Source of the DNA: Atriophallophorus winterbourni
Taxonomy: Eukaryota > Platyhelminthes > Trematoda > Plagiorchiida > Microphallidae
DNA length: 64,000 nt
Direction: 5' to 3'
Assembly: GCA_013407085.1 (NCBI GenBank)
Contig: JACCGJ010000578.1
Coordinates: 1-64,000 of the forward strand
Position 1 is the stretch's first letter, and each line of letters starts with the position of its first letter. The notes below the pieces were generated by a model. The model saw only the letters and a list, made by a program, of their open reading frames with translations, was not told the DNA's origin and searched no databases. A program made the position numbers and the translations under genes. Positions 38,311 to 49,200 of this stretch are shown here, piece by piece.

Positions 38311-38365
38311 AGCAGGACACAAGCGCACGACCGGTTTCGCGGTTATTGCCGCTCATCAGGTATGG
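38311..38365 (-). ncRNA. Hammerhead ribozyme sequence (complete core)
   Basis: On the minus strand: CUGAUGA (38359-38353), stem II GCGG-CAAUAA-CCGC (38352-38339), GAAA (38338-38335), palindromic stem III ACCGGU (38335-38330), then C (38329) as the cleavage-site base. Stem I begins G-U-G opposite C-A-U upstream, three pairs (one G-U), then a mismatch and a G-C pair. All invariant core bases are present. The self-complementary ACCGGU stem III suggests a dimeric form, as known for several retroelement hammerheads. It sits about 100 nt 3' of a PLE C-terminal fragment of the same orientation. Predicted cut lies between 38329 and 38328. Confidence 0.7.
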
Positions 38366-38464
38366 TTGTGGCATCCTTACACAGCAGTGGTTTACAAGTT
38401 CATATCTTGTCAAGCAAATTTATTAATATCTGATTAAATAATAAATTCAAAATCAGTATCGGTT

Positions 38465-38665
38465 ACTTAAACTCTCATCAGTGCTGAGCGTCAGCATGTG
38501 GAGATCTCTGCCCCATCCACCTTTTGACCGCAAGTCGACTTGTCGGAGCCATTTCGACCGCCTTCGCGTGTTGACGTTCGCCATGTCTTAACAAGTCTGC
38601 ATTGCCTAAATCCATTTTTTAATCAATCTCAGATTCATGTGATGCTTTTAAAACGACGATGCAGA
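38465..38665 (-). pseudogene. Penelope-like element C-terminal fragment
   Basis: Matches the last coding part of the PLE at 46460-47998: the blocks GTGGAGATCTCTGCCCCATC, ACTTGTCGGAGCCATTTCG and ACCGCCTTCGCG occur in the same order. The rest of the element is missing. Confidence 0.65.
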
Positions 38666-39018
38666 GCTACTGTATTTAGTCATATTGACGTTTTTCACTT
38701 CCGAAGCTCTTTTAACATCAGCAACACCCAGAAGGACCAGACTGCATTCGCCTCTTTGATCACGAACATCGAAACGGACTATTTACTCTTGCCAAGTTAA
38801 ATCTAGTGGATTTCAATCGATTTTTTCTCTGGGATTGCTTGAAATGTGTAAGTTTTGGCATATCGGGGATCGGTTGATAAGATACTCCGTTGGTAAACAA
38901 AGTTATACTTGAATGCCACGGTTGCGTAGGGTTCGTGCAACGAACCACGATGTTCAAACATAGAATTACAAAGAGATTCTTTTTCAAGCACTCAAGGCGC
39001 TTATGGATGACCAAGGTA

Positions 39019-39185
39019 ATGTGTCGCTCATATCCCCCGCACTTACACACCACTACCGGATTCTGACTGTTTGCCGTCATCAGATGGAGACAGTAAGATT
39101 AGGTTCAGAGAGCCTTGAAACAGTGGATAAGTGGTAAACAAAGTTATAGTGGTGTGTAAGTGCCGGGGATGTGAGCGGCACATTT
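39019..39185. repeat. Inverted repeat around a hammerhead relic
   Basis: GTGTCGCTCATATCCCCCGC plus ACTTACACACCAC (39019-39053) is the near-perfect reverse complement of 39150-39182 (GTGGTGTGTAAGTG and on). Arms are about 35 bp with a spacer of about 95 bp. Confidence 0.75.
39040..39090 (-). ncRNA. Hammerhead-like sequence, second family
   Basis: Minus strand: stem I strand CCAU, CUGAUGA (39083-39077), stem II GGC-AAACA-GUC, GAAU, CCGGUA, then GUGG, which pairs with the upstream CCAU (four pairs, one G-U). Changed positions are A15.1 (GAAU instead of GAAA) and a C-A at the base of stem II, so this copy is probably inactive. Homologous to 42985-43040. Confidence 0.5.
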
Positions 39186-39902
39186 CTCTGGTACTCTGTA
39201 AGTATTCTTTTATTACAACAGGATCATAATACGGAGAGCAAACATTATGAACACCTGGCAATAATGCTAAGTTCAAGCCCGCGAATAACCTCTTGCTTTC
39301 ATCCAACAGGAGCTATTTGTTTAGCATGTGCCAGCAATATTTGCATCATTTAAAGCTGTATCGCTTCTGGAATCGAGGACCCATCAAACATTGCAAGACA
39401 TTTCAGTTTCCAGTTTCAACACGTAACATAGTTGGCCATACAATTCACCATTTTCTCGCGGAATGCCTGTTACGCAAATGTTTATTTCGTTAATGGCATG
39501 TAATTTTCAATCAATCGCCATGTTTGGAAATCCATTTTACCCTTTTGATGCTTACAAACTAAAGTGTTCTGAAGATTAACAGTTTCTAGCGTTCAAACAG
39601 GCACTGACATCTCGGGTTTATTGTGGTAGCTCAAAGCTCACTTAAGCAAGACATGCCTCAAACGTATTCAGCAAAACCGGGAGTTAATCAACTACAATCC
39701 CAACGAGCATTGCAACCACGTAATTCGTTTCGCGGTTTATTTAAATGCAGAATCCGCCTGCCAATCGTTCTAAGAATCGCTAGTCAAGGAGGAGAATTGA
39801 AAAGTCTGTGGATAAGTGCTGGATAAGAAAATTAAAATGGATGGTAATAGAATACGCTTTGTACAGTGGTAAACTTGGCAACATTGTTAAAAGGGATTAG
39901 TT

Positions 39903-39908
39903 TTTATT
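39903..39908 (-). promoter_or_regulatory. AATAAA polyadenylation signal overlapping the stop codon
   Basis: The gene ends ATT-TAA-ATAAAAAC: the last A of the TAA stop is the first A of AATAAA. If used, the 3' UTR would be only some 15-30 nt. Confidence 0.6.
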
Positions 39909-40268
39909 TAAATCAGATCTGAACCACCAGGGCTGTTGTTTTCCGGGGGTTGGAACACACTGTTCGACGGAGGTGGCCGATTGGCGTTGAGTGACTGTCG
40001 CAGCAATTCGACTTGTAGCTCCCATGCTTGCTTCTGCAGTTGAAGAATATCCTGACGGATGGAAAATTCCTTCTCTGCTTGAGATATGAGTAAGCTTTGT
40101 AATATTGGATTGGTGGCTGCTGAAGCCAGTGGGTCAAGCGGCGCTGAGTTCAAAATTGCACTAGGCATGGAAAACGTGGGCAACACAGTGGGAAACCGTT
40201 GCAAAAATGTGCAGGTAAACGGAGTCGATATTGCCGGTAAAGGGGTGTTGAGAACTGTGCTCGGGCAA
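39908..40268 (-). CDS. MSANTD3-like exon 3 with stop codon
   Basis: 361 nt after TTCGGTTTTAG. It completes a Ser codon split by the intron, then encodes a Pro/Ala/Thr/Ser-rich segment, the coiled-coil-like helix and the end P-G-G-S-D-L-I-stop. Confidence 0.85.
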
Positions 40269-43200
40269 CTAAAACCGAAAAGAATATACGTCGAGAGTGA
40301 ACGTAAGTTTGGGCAATTCATCAACGTTATCGTACTGTTAATGTAATAGGATTAAGCGTTTCAACATATTCAACGAAAACGCCGTTCCCTATAATTTTAA
40401 AACGTAAAAAATATTTAAACAGATCCCAATATCTGGATTTCTCTTCTATGATTGCTTTCGAGTTGTTGGAACATTTCTGATAAACACAGCGCGAGATTTA
40501 AAACAATAGGCTAAAAATGTACTTAGATCAAGGTTCGTGATAAATCCAGCAAACAAAGAATGAACGTACACTGAAACGCCCAAATTTCGTTTTTTTCTCG
40601 ATTCGACGCCAGTTGCATTATGTTTCACCGTTTTTCTTATCCATAGGTAGAAACTCAGATCCGTAATTTGGTGAACCTAGTAATCGTGGTTACCAGTTAA
40701 TCAAAGCTCATGTATATACTGTTAAACAGCATCAGCAAGACCAAATGCAGCTCTTAAAAATGAATCTAATGTTGGCAGTGATGTTCGAAAATTGGTCATT
40801 TTGTAATTTATGCGATTCACATTTTTTCGTTTTCCAAGCATAAAATAATCCCAATTCATAACGCGTCTTCAAACTCCCACTGAAACCCGCTACATAGCTG
40901 CGATTACTTCACGGTGACCAGCATCACATGCGTCAAGCCTATACGATCGGATCACAGTTTTGTGGGTGGTTCTAACCAATTGAAAAAACCTTAAGCAATT
41001 GTCGCGCCCTTGAACCAAGTGAAAACGTGATCCGCATACACTTTGTAAACTCACCTAACCGGGGTTTCGTTGCAGTTGGTACCAGAGAAGGCTATTCTAT
41101 CAGCGCTGAGCGTCTGACCCTGCACTTCGTTGGATGTTGGCACGGAGTTGAGATTTTCGTGTTTTTCTTGGTACTCTTCCCCAACTGAGACGGGGGTAAC
41201 TCCAAGCTGAGGTTTGACGTCGCCGTCTAATAGAGGAATATTCGATTTTGATGCCACATCCGGGCCATCAGCTTGCGTCGCTTGTGTTGGTGGTTGATCG
41301 GGGTATACTCTATCGCTCGGTAAACTCCGTTCAATGTGACATGGTGTGTAAGAGAACGAAGTGGATGGATCCGAAACCATGGAGCGAGCGTATGCGTAGC
41401 GGTTGTGAAGCAATGGGCTGTGTCGAGCAAGAAACTCCATGACAATCGAGTTGGCCTCGTTCCATTCGGCATCGGTATTCACATGACCCGCACGCAACTT
41501 GCGCTTTGTTTTTGAAACCAAATTCTCCCATTTTTTCTTGACCTGGAGGAACATGGTTCGACATTGGTTACGAGAAAAAATACGATGTGAAATAAGAATC
41601 CACTCCTTCGCCACCTTCAAACAACAATTTCGGCTTCATATAATAAAAAAACTTTATTGATTGTGTTTGAATGGTGTTTACCTTTATGTAACTACACGAA
41701 CCTAAAATTGCGGGATAGCCTGAATACTTTATTTAAGGTTGGAAAACCCGAAGAAGCAAGTAATTAGTTTTTCTGTTTTGAAGAGCTTCAATGGATCGTG
41801 TTGTCGCTTTCAACGATGATGTATAAAGACAGATTTACGCAAATAATATGGGCACTGGGGATATAAAGGTCAAAATGACCAAGGATTCTATAGGGACTGG
41901 ACTATAGTCACATGAACAACCCATCCATGCCGACTTTGATTTCACCTCCCACATAGCACACAACTGCGCGGTCACCCCGCTTGAACTCTAACAACAACAA
42001 ACCACGTTGTACTGCAAATTGTGAAACAGTTTACATATTCGCGTGGTACTAGCCGATGCCGTTGACGCTTTTGATAAAGCACTTGGTACCTACATGGAAA
42101 AGTATGTTTGTGTTCGCTAAGGATCCACGACAATATTTTTACCAACCGATCCGATTTACATTTTTACCCCCCGTATCATCCATGAATAAATCTCTGAATT
42201 GAATAATCTTTGAGTGAATAACAGTAAAATACATCATTCGTTTCGACTTAGCTCAAAAGAGTTCATATGTGTGATTTGGGTGGACGATTTTGAGCGGGGA
42301 TAATACATTTTTAGGTATAATTCACATGTCATTGTGTACCAGTCTGCGATGCAATATTACTTGTGAAATAACAGGCTGGAATATTATAAATTGCCTCCTA
42401 TCCTGACTAGCTGTTCGCGATTCAAGAAACTGCCACATCGCCAATGGCGAGATCGAACATGATGAAAAAGAAAAAGAAAATAAGCCCGTAGCATTTTGTC
42501 ATTTGCAGCAACGAGTTTAGCAGTGATAAATGTAAGGTATAAACGTTGACCAGCATTGACTCTCCATGTGGATAGAACAACAATGTTCGGTAAAGAGTGT
42601 GTACGGTCAAGTGAAGCTCGGTTCCAATTCATTTGCCTTCTATAATCTAAAGTTTAAGTAGCATATTTTAATTGATTTCGATGTGACTGAAAATGCACAA
42701 ACCAACTGATGTCAATATTATTTCTATGTAAATGTGACCCGCTAGTAGACAGACTACAACTGAGGATAAGATTACTGTTGGGTATGCGAGGCCATGAACC
42801 AATTCCAAGTTAATCTTTAAACGTTTTGATTGATCATGTATTCAGAATAATGGGAAGAAATTCTTATACAATAAATCAGAGTAATTTTGTGTATGGTTCG
42901 ATTTTGATATAGAGGCTTTATCAGACCAATGGCGATAGCCAGGGCAAATAACATGACAAGGCTGATTGAATCTAATCCAATTGTCTTCGGCTGATGAAGG
43001 CCAACAGCCAGAAACTGGTTGTGGTGTGTAAGTGCGGAAGGTATGAGCACTCAACGACTAAGTAGCCTTCCACCTACCATCTGCCCTTGACCTTACTACG
43101 TGACAAATCATGTAGGCAAGACTAGGACCAATTTGCGGATTCGACCACGTCCATCACGTCTACTTGGTCTTACCACTACACGGCTTATAGAAAACCTCAG

Positions 43201-46200
43201 TGTCAAGTGATGTAGGGTAAGCAAAAGGTCAGTTGACCCATTTGTCCAGCACACCACGTAGCCACGTTAACCTGATGCAACTGGACGCGGTCATGTTCAA
43301 TTTAGGCAATGGTTCACTGTGTATGGCAAAAGTGCACGACGAAGTTAATTAGTTTTTGTTGGATGCCTCACAAGCGAATTAGCTAGACGCATTTCGCTCA
43401 GTTGTTGAAACCCTCAGTCGGCAATATGAGATCATTCACTAAACATTTGCATGAATTCATACGTCGCGTAAAATCGTGAGATTATGGTTAGGTACTAGTA
43501 GAGCACTTCTCCTCCCTCTACTCTAGGGACAGTACGGTACGGTACGGTACGGCACTTGAAAATGTCTAACGGTTGCCGACCATTGAATATCTAGATACCC
43601 CTCCTACTCTTGATGAGCTCAATAAGGCAATCGACCGCTTAGCGAATGGGAAGGCCCCTGGTGACGACGGAATTCCACCTGAGCTCATCAAATGCGGTAG
43701 AGCAGCATTATTACAGCCTCTTCACCATTTGCTTCTTCAGTGCTGGCAGGAGGGGGGTGTCCCACAAGAGATGCGAGACACAAAGATCATCACGCTATTT
43801 AAGAATAAGGGTGACAGAGGCGACTGCAACAATTACAGAGGAATCTCCCTTCTGAATGTTGTAGGCAAATTGTTTGCTAAAGTCTTACAGATCCGGCTGC
43901 AAGTTTTAGCTGATAGAATTTACTCCGAATCTCAATGTGGCTTCCGCAAGGGAAGATCAACCGTTGACATGATCTTCTCCCTGAGACAACTTCAAGAAAA
44001 GTGTCGGAACAGCGTATGCCATTATACGCTGTTTTTATTGATTTAACTAAGGCATTCGACTACGTCAGCAGGGAGGGTCTCTTCAAAATGCTCGATCTGA
44101 TAGGCTGCCCCCCAAGGCTGCTGAGACTCATTATTTCGTTCCACTCAGGCATGAAAGGCTCAGTCCATTTTAACCGTTGCAGTTCAGAAGCATTTGAAAT
44201 TCGCCGAGGCGTCAAACAAGGGTGTGTTCTTGCTCCCACGCTGTTCGGCATTTTCTTTGCTCTGCTTCTGAAGCACGCTTTTAAGACGAGAACAGAAGGC
44301 ATTTACATACGCACGCGAAGTGATGGCAAGCTTTTCAACTGAACCGGTTGGAGAGCACAAACCAAAGTACGGGATGCTAATCCGTGACCTGTTGTTAGCC
44401 GCGAATGCAGCCTTTATTGCTCACCCCAGAGAACCTACAGTTGCTAATCGACTGTTTTTCGTCTGGCATGCAAAGACTTTGGTCTAACATTCAGCATGAG
44501 CAAGAGCAAAGTCCTTGGTCAAGGGACTGTATCGCCACCAATCATCACTGTTGGAAACTGTCAGCTCGAACCAGTACATCATTTCACATATCTTGGTTCA
44601 ACCATTGCGGATAACCTCTCGCTAGACACGGAGATTGATAAGCGGATTGGCAGAGCAGCTGTCATTTTGTCCCGATTGAACTCTCGTGTTTGGGGTAACC
44701 GCAAGCTGACTGTAAAGACAAAGATGATGGTATACAGCGCGTGCGTACTAAATGCTTTACTATACGGCAGTGAAACCTGGGCCACCCACGCAAGACACGA
44801 ACGGAAGCTGAATGCTTTCCATCTACGAAGCATCCGTCGTATCTTGAACATATCGTGGATGGACAGAGTGACTAACGCTGAAGTGCTTTCAAAAGCTGGT
44901 CTACAGAGCATGTTCACCCTATTACGTCAGCGCCGGCCTGTGGTGGCTTTGGTCATGTCTATAGAATGGAAAATGGTCGTATTCCGAAAGATCTACTCTA
45001 CGGTGAGTTGCAATTAGGAAGTCGACCATTGGGCAGACCGCACTTGCGGTACAAAGATGTTTGCAAAAGAGATATGAAAGCTCTTGACATTGACCCCGCA
45101 AGCTGGGAAGAACTTGCTCTTGACCGCTCACTTTGGAGCATTGTGTAAAGCGTCGACTGCAAGCCGGGGAGGAGCAAATACAGCTCCTGGCTGGCTGCTG
45201 AACGCAGATCACGCCGCCGGCGTGCAACTGATGCAATACAACAGATTTCTGACTATCGTTGCAAGCGCTGCGGGAGAGATTGTTCCTCCCGAATCGGACT
45301 GTTTAGTCATTCAAAAAGTTGCAAAACATGAAATTCATGCGATGTGATGTACATCCATGGTCGACATCGACCGACGGAGGCCAACAACAACAATACAACT
45401 AGTGCGTTACAACTAGCTAGATGGCCGCTAAGAGTACAATCAATGTGGACGGATCCTAAGTAATCCGATTGTTCAACAGATTATTAACGGCATGTCCCTC
45501 ACTCACGACTCATCTGTAGACGCCATTTTTGCCGTGTGAGTTTGTTTTACTTGAAACAATCTACACGATTATGTTGTAAACACCACAAATCAACACATGT
45601 TCCAGAGAATTCTTGATGCCTTTTTGACCCTTAACCCGTGCATCGAAGAAAACTATACATCTTGGCTGCATGGATCTACATATATCACCCCACTCTGCAA
45701 ACAAAAGCAATTTAAGCCCTTCGGATTTTTACTTGATTCTTTAACTGCTCAGTAAGCAACTAAATCCCGTTTTGATCGTTATATTTTTCGTAGTTCCCAT
45801 ATTATTCTGTGGTTTTCTGTAAAGCTATATGCTTTTAAGACCATTATAATTGAATTGAAGTAACCATGAGTGACTGTTTGATAAACGGGGAACATATAAT
45901 CAAAACGAAGGCTGAAGTACAATGAGTTCGCCTATATCACCAGTACTAGCAATTATGTATACGGAGCCGATACCGACAATCTTCTGATGTGTCTTAAACA
46001 GGTAATCAGATCAATAACATCTGCAATCTTCCATAAAATAGAGCACTTACATGCAGACAATAACGAATACTTCAAAGAAATTTGAGTGGAATCGGTTAGA
46101 GTAGTTTTGGGTAACGTTTCACTTCTGACACAGAAGCTTCGTCAGACGAAGGGTGATAGTCAGGACAGGGAACATGATTAAGTAGCGGTCAACCCACCAC

Positions 46201-49200
46201 CACTTATTTGACCTTAGCACTAAACAGCCTATAGTACGCTTACCGTGTGTGACGTCTCGTGGGAATGACCAGGATCAGTGGTCCATTTTCCTCACAGTGT
46301 GTATCCAAATCAATCCGATACAAGTGAACACGGTCAAGGTCAGTTGACACAGCTGCCCACATACGTAAAAGTACATAACTAACGTGGTTAAGGTTAACCT
46401 ATTTTTGAAGAAAAACAATAATCTAATTAACTAGTAGGTATAAGGTGAATAATAACTATTTACCGTCGCAGTAGGGCCGAGCGCCAGATTGTGGAGATTT
46501 CTACCCCATCCACCTTATTGACTGCCAGTGGACTTGCCTTCGCAATTTCGACCGCCTCCGCATTTAGGCGTTCGCTATACGGTTTAATACCGCGTCTTAA
46601 TATTTCCACATTGTCTAGATCGACGCTGTGGCCCGTATCTAAAACGTGCTCCGCCAAGGCGGAATCACGAATAAGGGATTGATATTCCCTCGCATCCCGG
46701 GGCTGCCTCCGTACACGCTTTCGGTGTTCTTCGATTCTAGTGTGAATTTCCCTGGAAGTCTGGCCTATGTAAACACCCGAACAGTACTTACAGTTGATTC
46801 TGTAGATGCTGTTCGTGACGCTAGATAAAGGTGTCTTATCCTTGAGGTGCATCAGAACCGAACGGATAGTTATCTCTTTCTTATAAGTCACGCGTATGGC
46901 CGCCTGGTTAAAGATTCTACGTATCGCTTCAGATGTGCATTTTACGTAAGGTATACAAACTGTATCTCGCCAATTTTTCTCCGAGTTTTCTGACGGGTAT
47001 TTTACCTTCATCAATTGACGTTTTACAAAACTTTTTGAATAACCGTGGTCAATGAACCTTTGGCTCGCTTCACGGTGCGCCTGTTTACGGTCTCTTTCAT
47101 CGCTGCACAGGTGTTCTATCTTATGGAAAATGGAACAAGATATGAAGCTAAAAACTTGTATTGGATGAGCGGAAGAGTATCGTAGTACAGCATCTGTATC
47201 GATAGGTTTCCGGTAGACAGAAGTTTTTATTTTCCCGTCTACTTTTTGTGCTAAACAGTCCAAAAATGGAAGATTGCCTGAGCAAGACTCAACTTCCTTT
47301 GTGACCGTAATATGTGGGTCTATTTCATTTAAATAGTTGAAGAATGCCTCTAACTGATCTCGCTTGATGATAACAAATGTGTCATCAACATAGCGCCACC
47401 ATAATTTTGGCTTAAGCCCTTCATTGTTAAGGGCTTTGTTCTCGAAATGCTCCATATACATGTTCGCAAGTACTGGAGATATCGGTGAACCAATCGCCAA
47501 CCCTTCTTTTTGTCTATATAATTGCTCATTAAATATGAAGTGGTTCATGTTTAGGCAGATCGATACGCCGTTGATAATTTGCTGGACGCTCAAGTTTGTG
47601 CGATCTGACAAACTGGCATCAGATTCCAAGGCCTGTCTAGCTAGTTGTAACGCACTTGTTGTATCGACGTTGGTGAACAAAGCGCTAACATCAAAGCTAA
47701 CCATTATTTCATCGTCATCAATTGTTACTGACTTTAAGCGTGCTGCAAAGTCATATGCGTTCTTGATGAACGAGGCTGTATTGCCGACTAAAGGTTTCAA
47801 CAAATAAGCCAAATGTCTAGCTAACTTAAATTTCTTTGCAGTATGAATACACGATCGGTCCCAAACATATTCCAATCGATTAACGAATACTTCGCTTTGG
47901 GATTTAAAGTGAAGCGAAGCGAATATTCGCTTCGCTTCGCCATTGCGAAGGGCAGTTAGTGCACTTCGAAAATTCGCTTCGCTCCAAAAAAGTGACATTT
48001 GTTATTGTCTGCTACATACTACAGACCAGACAATAACGATAACTTCGCTTTGGGATTTAAAGCGAAGCGAAGTGAATATTCGCTTCGCTCCAAAAAAGTG
48101 ACATTCGTTATTGTCTGCTTACGTGGCAATTATTTGGAATGGTAGTGTGATCAGACAGTCAGTCGATGGCACACAAACTACGGTTATCCCAAGAGTTTTG
48201 TAAAACACCAATTTAAACGGTTGAAATTCCCAACACCATAGACAGAAAATTGACAAACTATTGTATGATTACTGTACGTTGAAGAAATACCGGAAGAGAT
48301 AATTGGAATTTTAAACACAACGTTAATATGGGTAGCACATACCAAGGGTAAAGCAATTCGTTCGGCCTTAATGCAAATCACAGATAAGTTACCTTTAGAA
48401 AGCTTGACAGTATCAAGTATAAAGAATGTTCCGGTGGGTACATAGAACAGACGGCAGTGAGATTCATACAAGGATTGAAAAGCAGAATAATCTCACTAAA
48501 ATACTTCCAAAGAATCAGATGACTTATCAGTCTCTCATCAGGGGCCCAGCATTAGCCGATCACGTTCTGATCGCTGGGCACAATGTGTATCTTAATAACG
48601 AAGCCAAACTGCGGCATATCATTAAGCTTCATATGGAACGGAAGCACCTGAAATCACTAAGGCTGGTAGACATGCGATCAGCAAGCTAGACTAGGCAGCG
48701 ATCTCCACAATATGGCACTAAGATCTGCGGTGAACAAACGGTAAATAAAACTAGGCTATTTGATTTTATATTTTTTTAAAAACTTGTCTTCTGATGCCAC
48801 TGGGTTCCTACAGAAAAACCGCATGTTCTAATACAGAATCACTAAGTAATTACATGTCGAGCGCTCAAGATGCTGAAAATGGGCAGATTTAGTCTTGCGC
48901 TCACATGCCCTCGCTTACAGCAGTTTAAGTGGTGTTAATCAAACTATGTTGGCCCGTGATGGCGCGGTAACTTAACGGTTTCACACAGACCAGAGTTCAG
49001 ACTCAGCGGTTACATGTGCTCCACTCTGACCTGAGGGATACCGACAGTTACGCGGATAATAACTCTGGTACCCAAGCGCCCTGCTCAGTGGGTAAAACCA
49101 TATCACCTGTTTCGGTTCTTGAGAATAAATTCGCAGATATAGGTCCTAACAAGGATACTTTGTAAATCATCATAAACCTGGGTTGGATTAGATATTAAGC

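Noticed and set aside
47424..47807. Plus-strand frame of 127 codons
   Set aside because: Antisense shadow of the PLE reverse transcriptase.
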